Shown piece by piece: positions 48,432 through 56,830 of a stretch of 64,000 bases of DNA. The stretch is from Marinomonas rhizomae (GTDB lineage: Bacteria; Pseudomonadota; Gammaproteobacteria; Pseudomonadales; Marinomonadaceae), in NCBI RefSeq assembly GCF_024397855.1, contig NZ_CP073343.1, positions 1,426,001-1,490,000 on the forward strand, written 5' to 3'. A program made the translations under genes and the position numbers. Within the stretch, counting starts at the first letter, position 1; every line of letters begins with the position of its first letter. The notes under the pieces are model-generated. The model saw only the letters and a list, made by a program, of their open reading frames with translations. It had not been told where the DNA came from and ran no database searches.

Positions 48432-48585
48432 AAATACCTCGTTTGCATAATGAAACATACTCTATGTGCACGCTTACAATTATTCTAACTACAATAGGAA
48501 AGCGATGCTATAAATTGCCCGTTTTTTGAGCAGACTTAAATAGGCATCTCGATAGGTAGTTTGTTCCTTGCAATGGAAGATAAAA

Positions 48586-49680
48586 ATGAGCCACTTTGCG
48601 TGTAAAGCGTTTTCAGCGTTGGAAAAAGAAATCAAGGATGACTTACTCGAATGCTATGTTGAAGCACAGCAAGAGATCGAAGAAACCATTAATAGTATCG
48701 AAGGTGATGGCTTTTCATTTGATAAATTAGACAAACTCTTTCGTTCTTTGCACAGCATGAAAGGAAATTGTTCTGTTTGCTTTCTTGATCCATTAGTTGG
48801 TGTGCTTCACAAGCTAGAGGAAATTGTCGATGGCATGCGTGGTGGATACATTCAATATCACCCTTTTTTAGGTGAACTCATTATTGTGGTGATTGAAAAA
48901 GTCTACAGTTTGCTTGAGCAAATTTATCAGTCCCATGTTGCAGAAGTTGCCCTGCGTGATCAATTGCAGCTTGGTTTAGATGAAATATATGCCGAAGAAG
49001 AGGATGGCAAACGCCCAGAAATGGCCGCGGCTTTGCTTCGACAATGTAATCAAACAGAGGAAGAGAAAGAAGAGCCTGTAGCCACGTCTGTCATTGTCAA
49101 AGTTGAATACACAGAAGAGCAAAAAAACGACATAGATTTATTTATTGGATTTAGCCAAAAGCTTCACCGCTTGTTGGGTTATTCATCAGAGCGTGGCGAT
49201 CGTATTCTCAAGCTTTGCCAATTGATTAATGTTGAGTGCAAAACCCCGGTCGATCCTGCTCAACTGAGTGCGGCCGCTTATATGCATAACATGGGGATGG
49301 CGGTTATTTTGAATTGCAAAGACGATGAATCAAAACTGCTGGCAGAACAAAATCACCCGTTAGTTGGGGCTAAACTGCTCTCCAAGCATGAGGGTTGGGG
49401 AGAGGCTGTCGACATGGTGAAAGCGCATAAAGAACGTTTTGATGGAACGGGTTTTTCTGAGGGTTTGGTTGGCTCCTTAATCCCGCAAGGTGCGTTTATC
49501 TTATCTATGGCTGTTATGTTTATTGATATCGTTTGGGGGAAATCTGGTAGTGACTACAATAAAAGTGCCATGCGTGCCGTGCAAATGGTCAACTTTGAAA
49601 GTGGCAAAGGTTTTCCACCACATCTAATCGATTCTTTTAATGCCGCCATTCGAAAAGTGCTCGTTGCCAAAAGCAAATAG
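48586..49680 (+). CDS. Hpt domain fused to a degenerate HD-GYP-like domain
   Basis: The 364-residue protein has an N-terminal Hpt domain (about 5-115) with the phosphoaccepting His56 in FRSLHSMKGN, and a C-terminal HD-GYP-like domain (about 175-350). In that domain the HD pair is His234-Asn235 (YMHNMGM), the HHE-x-x-DGxGYP motif reads AHKERFDGTGF, and His257 (NHPLVGAKLL) remains. Loss of the metal-binding aspartate and of GYP suggests that it cannot cleave cyclic di-GMP. The ATG at 48586 after GGAAG fits. No kinase is next to it. Confidence 0.8.
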   Translation: MSHFACKAFSALEKEIKDDLLECYVEAQQEIEETINSIEGDGFSFDKLDKLFRSLHSMKGNCSVCFLDPLVGVLHKLEEIVDGMRGGYIQYHPFLGELIIVVIEKVYSLLEQIYQSHVAEVALRDQLQLGLDEIYAEEEDGKRPEMAAALLRQCNQTEEEKEEPVATSVIVKVEYTEEQKNDIDLFIGFSQKLHRLLGYSSERGDRILKLCQLINVECKTPVDPAQLSAAAYMHNMGMAVILNCKDDESKLLAEQNHPLVGAKLLSKHEGWGEAVDMVKAHKERFDGTGFSEGLVGSLIPQGAFILSMAVMFIDIVWGKSGSDYNKSAMRAVQMVNFESGKGFPPHLIDSFNAAIRKVLVAKSK

Positions 49681-49754
49681 TAAAAGAAAGTAGCGTACCC
49701 CAAGCGGCCCTTGATAGCATGATGCTCTTTTTAAAGAGATAAGTTATCTGTTTT

Positions 49755-50681
49755 ATGAATGCCGATTTGCTACCGCTCGTTTTCCATCCTCATTACAGTA
49801 TTCCATTTCCGTCTGGGCATCGTTTTCCTATGCGTAAGTTTGGCTTGCTGGCCGAATCTTTAAGGGAGCAAGGGATTTTAACGGCGGAGAATGAATATTC
49901 CCCTGAACCATTGTCGCTTACCTTACTCATGTCGGCCCATCATAAAGAGTATGTGCAGCGTTTTATTCGTGGTGAGTTGAGTAAGCAAGAAGAAAAGGAC
50001 ATTGGTTTACCTTGGTCTGAATGGCTAGTTGAACGAACATTACGCGCTGTTTCTGGCACTATACTCACTAGCGAACTCGCGTTCGAACATGGCTTGGCTT
50101 GTCACCTTGCTGGTGGCACACATCATGCGCATCCTTCCCATGGTTCAGGTTTTTGTATATTCAATGATCTCGCTGTTGCCGCACTCGCTATGATCGAATC
50201 GGGTAGGGCAAAGAAAATACTTATCCTAGACTGTGATGTTCACCAAGGTGATGGCACCATCGCCTTCTTCAAAGACAAAACAGACATTATTCCTGTTTCT
50301 TGGCACTGCGAAGAAAACTACCCGCAAAAGAAACAAGCCGGAGGCATTAATATTGCTATCCCTAAAGGCGCCAACGACCACGAATACTTATCCATTCTAC
50401 AAAACACCTTACCTGCGATACTTGCTGAACATCAGCCAGATTTTATTTTCTACGATGCGGGAGTCGACGTTCATCAAGACGACCGACTTGGCTACGTCAA
50501 TCTAACTGACCAAGGCATATTAGAAAGAGATAAATACGTCATCGAAACTTGCGTAGCGCTCAAACTTCCTACCGCCTGCGTCATTGGTGGAGGCTACGAT
50601 AGACAAGAAGAAAAAGTCGCATGGCGACATAGCTTGTTGCATCAAGCTGCGAATTTGGTTTGGAAGAAATATGTATTGTAG
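49755..50681 (+). CDS. Histone-deacetylase-like metal hydrolase
   Basis: The 308-residue protein is of the arginase/deacetylase fold. Visible family elements are LLMSAHHKEYVQRF, the AGGTHHAHPSHGSGFCIFNDLAVAAL loop with the two catalytic histidines, the zinc ligands LILDCDVHQGDGT and FYDAGVDVHQDD, and CVIGGGYDR near the end. Bacterial members act on acetylpolyamines or other acylated amines; the substrate is not deducible. Confidence 0.93.
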   Translation: MNADLLPLVFHPHYSIPFPSGHRFPMRKFGLLAESLREQGILTAENEYSPEPLSLTLLMSAHHKEYVQRFIRGELSKQEEKDIGLPWSEWLVERTLRAVSGTILTSELAFEHGLACHLAGGTHHAHPSHGSGFCIFNDLAVAALAMIESGRAKKILILDCDVHQGDGTIAFFKDKTDIIPVSWHCEENYPQKKQAGGINIAIPKGANDHEYLSILQNTLPAILAEHQPDFIFYDAGVDVHQDDRLGYVNLTDQGILERDKYVIETCVALKLPTACVIGGGYDRQEEKVAWRHSLLHQAANLVWKKYVL

Positions 50682-50698
50682 GTATTTTTTAGGAGTTC

Positions 50699-51274
50699 TT
50701 AGCTTTTTTTGTCAAGGACATGAGGTTTACAGGTTGGCTCTCCATTGTGATTGAAAAATTCAGAGGGCTGATTTAGGCCTTTCAGTTTCCATGATAGGAT
50801 TTTCGCCACTATTCTAATGTTAATACTCAATGATGACCCTTTAAGATTCTCGGGAACGGGCGCCTTGGCAAACTTGCTCAGAATGTGGCCTTTGCTTTTG
50901 CCTAGATCAACATCACGTGTTTGCGCATTGTCCATGAAGTTATGAATTACCCCAATAAATGGACCACCGGCGCCAAACGTATTGCCGATTGGTGTGTTAC
51001 AGCATTTGGTATACCAGCGATACATGCCTTTGGGGCTAAGCCTAACGCAGGCGACTTCTGACTTTCCTTCGGTAATCTTGAGAAAAGAAACAGGGATTTG
51101 AAATATATCTGTCCCGCCATATTGATCTAACATCTTTTCTTCCTGCCCTAGAAACTGAGCAAATGCTTGGCAGTCATCACAGCAACAAATAATCCTATTA
51201 CCCATTTTTGAACTGATGGCAGAGGTTTTTCCTTTAACGGTTTCGCAAGCACATTTCAAATTTACTTCAAGCAT
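50699..51274 (-). CDS. DUF6151 / GFA-like cysteine-rich protein
   Basis: The 191-residue protein has cysteine pairs near its N-terminus (LKCACETVKGK and IICCCDDCQAFAQFLGQ) and in the middle (YTKCCNTPIGNTFG), a pattern like the zinc-binding GFA/DUF6151 families. AAGGAGG precedes the ATG at 51274, which is preferred to the frame opening at 51310. Function is unknown. It converges with the HDAC-like gene. Confidence 0.8.
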   Translation of the reverse strand: MLEVNLKCACETVKGKTSAISSKMGNRIICCCDDCQAFAQFLGQEEKMLDQYGGTDIFQIPVSFLKITEGKSEVACVRLSPKGMYRWYTKCCNTPIGNTFGAGGPFIGVIHNFMDNAQTRDVDLGKSKGHILSKFAKAPVPENLKGSSLSINIRIVAKILSWKLKGLNQPSEFFNHNGEPTCKPHVLDKKS

Positions 51275-51402
51275 TGGACTAAGCCTCCTTACTTGATTGA
51301 AGAGCATCATTCAGAGTGTAGCAGTGTTTTGGGTGTTATAAAGGGGCAGACTTGTTTAATTAGGTGTGAGTTCTTTAGCCTTACGAAACTAATTTTGAGT
51401 AG

Positions 51403-51451
51403 TTGTGCATAGCAATGCTGTGCGATATGATTTGTATATTAATGCACAGCA
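51403..51451 (+). promoter_or_regulatory. Promoter and operator of the higBA operon
   Basis: TTGTGC (51403-51408) and TATGAT (51426-51431) are separated by 17 bases. TGCTGTGC (51416-51423) and GCACAGCA (51444-51451) are exact inverted repeats, and TGTGCAT (51404-51410) is inverted as ATGCACA at 51442-51448, so the promoter lies within palindromic operator sequence. Binding by HigA would explain autorepression. Confidence 0.65.
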
Positions 51452-51462
51452 AGGAAGTGCGA

Positions 51463-51750
51463 ATGTCATTAGAATTTAAACATAAATGGTTAGAATTATT
51501 TTACGAAGAAGATCAGCGTCACAGGTTGATACCTAAGAATATTGAAAATGCTCTCTATAGAAAGTTGGAAATTTTAGATGCGGCACTGACAGAGTCTGAT
51601 TTACGGGTTCCTCCAGGTAATCGATTTGAGCATTTAGACGGTAATCTTCAAGGCTGGTGTTCGATACGAATTAATAAACAATATCGCTTAATTTTTCAGT
51701 GGAACCAAGGAATAGCTCTAAACACCTACCTTGACCCGCACAAATATTGA
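51463..51750 (+). CDS. higB: HigB-family mRNA interferase toxin
   Basis: The 95-residue protein has the HigB/RelE fold: a helical start (FKHKWLELFYEEDQRHRLI), then LYRKLEILDAA, and the C-terminal strands WCSIRINKQYRLIFQW and LNTYLDPHKY. HigB cleaves mRNA on the ribosome. AAGGAAG lies before the ATG at 51463; longer starts would overlap the operator. The toxin precedes the antitoxin, which is the hallmark of higBA. Confidence 0.92.
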   Translation: MSLEFKHKWLELFYEEDQRHRLIPKNIENALYRKLEILDAALTESDLRVPPGNRFEHLDGNLQGWCSIRINKQYRLIFQWNQGIALNTYLDPHKY

Positions 51751-51761
51751 GGTACCAACAT

Positions 51762-52064
51762 ATGCGTAAAACAAAGCGTCGCCCAGTTAGCGTTGGCGAG
51801 ATGCTCAAAATTGAGTTTCTTGAGCCGATGAACATTACCTCCAAAGCACTGGCTGATGCTATGGGAGTACATCGTAATACCGTAAGCAGCCTTATTAACG
51901 GTGGCGTGTTAACCGCACCAATCGCAATAAAGCTGGCAGCTGCCTTTGGCAATACACCAGAGTTTTGGTTAAACATTCAACACGCCGTCGACCTTTGGGA
52001 TACACGAAACCGCTATCAAGAAGAGGCGAAACAGGTTAAGCCTTTGGTTGCCGTATTCAGGTGA
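51762..52064 (+). CDS. higA: HigA-family antitoxin
   Basis: The 100-residue protein has an XRE helix-turn-helix (ITSKALADAMGVHRNTVSSLINGGVLTAPIAIKLAAAFG, about residues 24-62) and a C-terminal AVDLWDTRNRYQEEAKQVKPLV segment typical of HigA/VapI. It neutralises HigB and represses the operon. GAGG lies upstream of the ATG at 51762, 12 bases after the toxin stop. Confidence 0.94.
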   Translation: MRKTKRRPVSVGEMLKIEFLEPMNITSKALADAMGVHRNTVSSLINGGVLTAPIAIKLAAAFGNTPEFWLNIQHAVDLWDTRNRYQEEAKQVKPLVAVFR

Positions 52065-52529
52065 AGTTTTTATATTACCCAGTTAATGGGCTATGTCATG
52101 TGAAATTTTATGAGAAGTCTCGGCCTAAAGAATGAAAGCTTCGCTTTCAGCGTCAGATCACGCCTCGTTCCTCGCCTCATCAGACCTACGATCTTTGGCT
52201 TTCATCACTTAATTCACTATGCAGTCAGTTCGACGCGACGAAGTTGCGCGACTTTATGGCGTTTCAGAGTCATTGTTTGATGATCTATCTCCCACCGAAT
52301 AAAACAATCTATGCCTTACGATCTACATCGTCTTGATAAACCTGTATTAAACAAAATGAATGAGACGTTTGGGCGCTAGCAAAAAGTAACCCGCTCAGTA
52401 GAGCGGAAGAAAGCTGCAGCTAAGAGTCATTGAGAGGAAGCAAATATACTTTAAAAAACCAAAGAAATAACCCCTCCCTAACCCTCCCCTTGGAAGACAT
52501 AAGGGGAGGGAATAAAGAAGGTTTTGCAG
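52065..52529. other. Intergenic region with gene remnants
   Basis: Two short plus-strand frames (52218-52301, MQSVRRDEVARLYGVSESLF...; and 52312-52380, MPYDLHRLDKPVLNKMNETF...) look like fragments of decayed genes, the first resembling part of a helix-turn-helix. GAAAGCTTCGCTTTC (52134-52148) is an inverted repeat. The CCCTCCC element follows at 52471. No intact gene. Confidence 0.45.
52471..52510. repeat. CCCTCCC-rich palindromic repeat, second locus
   Basis: CCCCTCCCTAACCCTCCCCT (52471-52490) is followed after 11 bases by AGGGGAGGG (52502-52510), forming a G/C stem. It resembles the block at 11320-11470 between trhP and the siderophore receptor. Confidence 0.7.
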
Positions 52530-53180
52530 TTAAAAAGGACAAGCCGCGACGAACGCCACCCAGGCGTTTGTAAAGGGATGCCGAAACTCTAATCGATAAG
52601 CATGCAGTAACAACCTAGGGTCGTTCTGAAATGCTGGGTCGTAGAATTCATCACCAATTATTGAGTGCCCGAGGCTTTGCATGTGGACGCGAAGTTGGTG
52701 AGAGCGACCAGTAAATGGTACGAGTCGAACACGGGTAGTGTTCGACTCGTAGGCCATTTTTTCCCAGTAGGTAATGGAGTCTTTACTCCATTCGTCTGTA
52801 CAGATGATTTGTCTGGGTCGGTTTGGCCAGTCACAGCGCAGTGGTTTTCGCACTTCGCCTTTGTCGCCTAAAAGATGACCGCGTAGTAACGCACGATATT
52901 CTTTTTTGACTTCTCTCTCACGAAAATGCGCGTACATGCGTTTTTGACATTCGTGAGTTTTCGCCACAAGGATTAGGCCTGAGGTGGCTTCGTCTAAGCG
53001 GTGAATAGCAAAGGCTTCGCCAAATAAACATTCTGCTCTATGCAAGATAGAGTCGAGCTTATCTGGGCCGCGACCGGGCACAGATAAGCAATTAGCAGGT
53101 TTATTTATGACGGCAAACCATTCATCTTCGTACAGTATCTCTAAGCGAGATAGTTCTAGACTCGGCACGGCATCCTGCAC
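52530..53180 (-). CDS. rluA: RluA-family pseudouridine synthase
   Basis: The 216-residue enzyme isomerises uridine in rRNA and tRNA. It has LEILYEDEWFAVINKPANCLSVPGRG, the catalytic HRLDEATSGLILVAKT and LVPFTGRSHQLRVHMQSLGHSIIGDEFY. Lack of an S4 domain and the short length fit RluA (23S U746 and tRNA U32). It follows rapA by 6 bases. Confidence 0.9.
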   Translation of the reverse strand: MQDAVPSLELSRLEILYEDEWFAVINKPANCLSVPGRGPDKLDSILHRAECLFGEAFAIHRLDEATSGLILVAKTHECQKRMYAHFREREVKKEYRALLRGHLLGDKGEVRKPLRCDWPNRPRQIICTDEWSKDSITYWEKMAYESNTTRVRLVPFTGRSHQLRVHMQSLGHSIIGDEFYDPAFQNDPRLLLHAYRLEFRHPFTNAWVAFVAACPF

Positions 53181-53186
53181 AGGATG

Positions 53187-56015
53187 TTATTCCGGCTTGG
53201 TCGTTAAGATGATGCGAATCGCATCCAAGCGGATTTGATGCTCGTCGATACGCGTCAAACCTTCTTGCATGTTGGTTTCCAGACGTTCTATGTCTTCGTC
53301 ACGAATGGTGTCGTTGAAGGCTTTCAATTCCACTAAACGTTCGATTTCATTTTGGCAACGGTGTTGGTAAGACGTTTTCGCTGCGTGAACGATCGGGCGC
53401 GCTTGGTCTTGAGCATTCAACTGGTGCGCTTGCAGTACTTCAATAAGGTTTTTGCGTAAGGCGGCAACCCATTGTTCCGCGACTCGGTTTGGCACGCCTT
53501 TCAGTTTTTCTGCCCATTTATCGGCGGTAAATTGCTGATGGAGGAATTTACCGTTTGAGTCAGACAATTGCCACATTGGTGTCATTGGCAGTGATTGCGT
53601 CAATTTCAAACGTGGGTGAGCAGTCGCTTCGATGACGAACATACTTTCCACCAATACCGTGCCTTCTGGCAGTGCCGCGATTGGCAAGATAGCCGAAGTA
53701 AGCTTGCCAGAGTCAAAGCCTTGGACTTCATCCATAAGCATGGTGATCAGAGGGTGTTCCCATGTTGCGAACGCCACGTCTTCACGTTGGCTCGCTTGAC
53801 GGCGATCAAGCATGAGCATTTTGCCTTCTTCTTCGATGCCTGGTAGAGCTTCTAGCATCATGTCGGTAGAAGGGCGCAAGAACCAAGCCGCACGATCAGG
53901 TTCATCATTCATGCAGTCTGCATAGATGTTAAAGGCGTGAGTGACTTGCTCAATATAATGGTGCAGTCCTTTTGTCGCTTGGTTGTTAATCTGATCGATT
54001 AACGCACGAGCTTGTTCCGGACGGCATGAACTCATTTCTAGCAGGCGATTACGGCCTTCTTCCATTTGCTTTAACAGGGCTTCATGGTAGATGTTGGCTT
54101 CTTTAAGAAGATCTGTGTCGTCGTCTTGGCCGTGTAAATAAGCATGCAAGCTGTCACCAAAGGCTTCTTCCACTTTGTCACCAGAACCGGTAGTGCGGCA
54201 GAATGCGTTTAGAGCGTGGTGATACCAGTTAAATAGGCGCTCTTGTACGCTTTGTTTGATGTATGGCACATGGATTTGTACGTCATTTAGTTGTCCAAGA
54301 CGATCAAGACGACCAATGCGCTGTTCAAGTAAATCAGGGTGTTCTGGCAGATCGTACATGACGATGTGATGGCTGAACTGGAAGTTACGGCCTTCACTGC
54401 CGATTTCAGAACATACCAAAATTTGCGCACCGTCTTCGTCTGCGAAATAAGCCGCTGCACGATCTCGGTGGATAAGTGGCATTTGTTCATGGAAGTCAGC
54501 ACTTTGGAAACCAGCGAAAGTCAGTTGGTCGTTGAGCCATTGCGCCATATCTGCACTGTGACAAATGACCAGTACTTTGTCTGCTTGGCATTCTAGAAAT
54601 TCTTTTAACCAACCCCAGCGTGGGTCTTTTTCCCATAGTCCATCAGCAACGTCAGTTTCTGGTTGCACATGGTGGTTGGCAGACTCGAAGTGTTCATTGT
54701 TGTCTAAAGGGTAAGAATGCAAATAACGGTCAGGGAAGCCGCCAACTGCTGCTCGGGTGTTACGGAACATTTCTCGTCCCGTGCCATGACGGTCGATTAG
54801 CCAGCTAATGGCTTCTTTTGCGGCTTCAGTTTGCTCTGCACCTGATTTGCTTGTGAGTGCTTGGAACCATTCTTTAGCGCTAACTTCTTTTAGATAAGAA
54901 CCAAACGCTGTATTCCAATCCAACGGCTCTGGTGCGCTGTCTTCTTGGCTGAATGGTAGCAAAGATTCAGCGAGTTCAGCGGCTTGCTTGAAGGCGTGTT
55001 GTTGCGCTTGATAATGCTCGAAATCATGGTAATGATCGGCGTCCAAAAGCTGTAAACGAGAGAAGTGCTCACGTTCGCCAGTTTGTTCTGGTGTTGCACT
55101 CAATAGCAATAGAGATTCTGTCTTAGCCGCTAAGCGTGCGACTACTTGATAACCAACACTCGGTGTTTCTGGGTGCCAAGCAAGGTGATGGACTTCGTCG
55201 ACAATGACCATGTCCCACTCTGCATCAAGCATGTGTTGAGTGGCTTTTGGGTGTTGGCTCGCCCAATCGATTGGTGAGATAACAAATGGTTGTTGCTCAA
55301 ATGGGTTGTCGTCACCGTCCATGAAGTCTTCGTAAACGGACTCATTGATTAGTGAAAATGGTTGGTGGAAACGGCGTAGCATTTCAATCAACCACTGATG
55401 CTGCAGGTTGGTTGGTGTCAAAATCAGAACACGTTTACAGAGACCGTTTAGTAGGCGTTGATGCAAGATCAGACCTGCTTCTAGCGTTTTACCCATCCCT
55501 ACTTCGTCACACAACAGTGCTCGCGCTTTTGGACGGTTGGCAATGTCATGGGCAAGGTAGATCTGATGAGGCAGAAGTTCCGCTTTCAAGCCCATTAAAC
55601 CGCGTACTGGCGATGCGGCATTGGCTGCTTGGTGTTCAAGCGTATGACGACGTAGGTCGAACCACATGCGACGAGCGGGCGACAGTGCCAATAAGGAGTC
55701 GAGTTCGTTCTTGTCGTTACGTGGGAATTGAATGATGGACTCTTCTAACCAATCATCGTCTTCGCTGATACGGTATTCGATCAGATCGTCAATTTCTTCT
55801 ACTTCCAAGACGGTGAAGGTTTCATCTTGGAAATGCAGTTGATCGCCGACGGTTAACGTGCGTCGAACAAGACTGGTCTGGTCATTTGAGTATTGACGAT
55901 CCGCTTCCGCATCTGGGAAATGTAAGGTGAAAGACTTGTTTTGCGTGTCTACTATCATGCCTACGCCGAGATCAGGCTCGTTGCGGCTACTCCATCTTTG
56001 TCCAGTTTGGTACAT
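53187..56015 (-). CDS. rapA: RNA polymerase-associated ATPase RapA
   Basis: The 942-residue Swi2/Snf2 ATPase binds RNA polymerase and helps it recycle. Walker A is LCDEVGMGKTLEAGLIL, the DEXH box is IVDEVHHLAWH, and motif VI is LLEQRIGRLDRLGQ. The N-terminal Tudor-like part (GQRWSSRNEPDLGVGMIVDTQN) and C-terminal domain are both present. Length is normal for RapA. Confidence 0.96.
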   Translation of the reverse strand: MYQTGQRWSSRNEPDLGVGMIVDTQNKSFTLHFPDAEADRQYSNDQTSLVRRTLTVGDQLHFQDETFTVLEVEEIDDLIEYRISEDDDWLEESIIQFPRNDKNELDSLLALSPARRMWFDLRRHTLEHQAANAASPVRGLMGLKAELLPHQIYLAHDIANRPKARALLCDEVGMGKTLEAGLILHQRLLNGLCKRVLILTPTNLQHQWLIEMLRRFHQPFSLINESVYEDFMDGDDNPFEQQPFVISPIDWASQHPKATQHMLDAEWDMVIVDEVHHLAWHPETPSVGYQVVARLAAKTESLLLLSATPEQTGEREHFSRLQLLDADHYHDFEHYQAQQHAFKQAAELAESLLPFSQEDSAPEPLDWNTAFGSYLKEVSAKEWFQALTSKSGAEQTEAAKEAISWLIDRHGTGREMFRNTRAAVGGFPDRYLHSYPLDNNEHFESANHHVQPETDVADGLWEKDPRWGWLKEFLECQADKVLVICHSADMAQWLNDQLTFAGFQSADFHEQMPLIHRDRAAAYFADEDGAQILVCSEIGSEGRNFQFSHHIVMYDLPEHPDLLEQRIGRLDRLGQLNDVQIHVPYIKQSVQERLFNWYHHALNAFCRTTGSGDKVEEAFGDSLHAYLHGQDDDTDLLKEANIYHEALLKQMEEGRNRLLEMSSCRPEQARALIDQINNQATKGLHHYIEQVTHAFNIYADCMNDEPDRAAWFLRPSTDMMLEALPGIEEEGKMLMLDRRQASQREDVAFATWEHPLITMLMDEVQGFDSGKLTSAILPIAALPEGTVLVESMFVIEATAHPRLKLTQSLPMTPMWQLSDSNGKFLHQQFTADKWAEKLKGVPNRVAEQWVAALRKNLIEVLQAHQLNAQDQARPIVHAAKTSYQHRCQNEIERLVELKAFNDTIRDEDIERLETNMQEGLTRIDEHQIRLDAIRIILTTKPE

Positions 56016-56017
56016 AG

Positions 56018-56635
56018 TTATGCGTTGTCCGGTTCAATTAAAGTTAAGCTACCTTGGCATAAATCCGTCAATGTGACTTTATGGTCAGGCCAAGTACGTT
56101 CTATAACAGCAAGGTCAATAACGATGCTGTCACTGTAAGTTTTGTTGGTTATTTCTATATCGCTCTGCTCTAGCCAATATTCAACCCTTCCCAATAAAGG
56201 GTAGGCGATTTTTAGCTGAACGGGGCTGCGTGGATACACATTTTCATATTCTGTTTGCGAAAGCGCTTCTTGCACGGCTTGGCTATAGGCTCTGACTAAG
56301 CCGCCAGCACCGAGTTTTACACCACCAAAAAAGCGCGTCACGACGACGGTAGTTTCCCCAAAATCGGAATGCTGTAACACATTTAACATGGGTTTACCTG
56401 CCGTGCCTTTCGGCTCGCCATCGTCACTTTGATCCCATAAATGCGCATTATTCGGCACACCTGCGATAAATGCCCAACAATGATGGTTAGCATCAGGATA
56501 ACGCTGGCGCATTTCTTCGATAAAAGCCTTTGCCGCATCTCGTCCATTGGTACGGCACACGGTAGTGATGAACTGGCTATTTTTTATTTCTAGATCAAAG
56601 CGTTGCGTGTGTGTTGGGCTTAGGTAGTAATCCAT
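56018..56635 (-). CDS. yigZ: IMPACT/YigZ family protein
   Basis: The 205-residue protein has the UPF0029 domain: KNSQFITTVCRTNGRDAAKAFIEEMRQRYPDANHHCWAFIAG, then SDDGEPKGTAGKPMLNVLQ and VVVTRFFGGVKLGAGGLVRAYSQAV, followed by a C-terminal DUF1949-like half. Its stop lies two bases before the rapA start, so the two are probably co-transcribed. Function is uncertain. Confidence 0.93.
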   Translation of the reverse strand: MDYYLSPTHTQRFDLEIKNSQFITTVCRTNGRDAAKAFIEEMRQRYPDANHHCWAFIAGVPNNAHLWDQSDDGEPKGTAGKPMLNVLQHSDFGETTVVVTRFFGGVKLGAGGLVRAYSQAVQEALSQTEYENVYPRSPVQLKIAYPLLGRVEYWLEQSDIEITNKTYSDSIVIDLAVIERTWPDHKVTLTDLCQGSLTLIEPDNA

Positions 56636-56646
56636 GTAAACTTATC

Positions 56647-56786
56647 GAGACCTTAGCATGACTGCTGCGCGCGCCAATACAGTGTTAAAAATAGACTCAA
56701 AATGCTCATTTATAATTTATAAACTCCGCTTTTTCGTCTATTTTTGCCTCGTCTTGCCTTTGCTTGTGACGTCATGCAAATGCCTC
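56647..56786. repeat. Long copy of the GAGACCTTTGCAC inverted-end repeat
   Basis: It begins GAGACCTTAGCATGACTGCTG and ends GTCATGCAAATGCCTCA; the interior (ACTCAAAATGCTCATTTATA, CCGCTTTTTCGTCTATTTTTG) matches the copy at 37409-37549 closely. It lies in the yigZ-rmuC spacer. Confidence 0.85.
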
Positions 56787-56830
56787 ACTTTGTTAAAAAC
56801 AGACATTTAAAATAGCGAGTTTAAATTTAT

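Noticed and set aside
52218..52380. Two short frames after higA
   Set aside because: 27 and 22 codons, no context; regarded as remnants.
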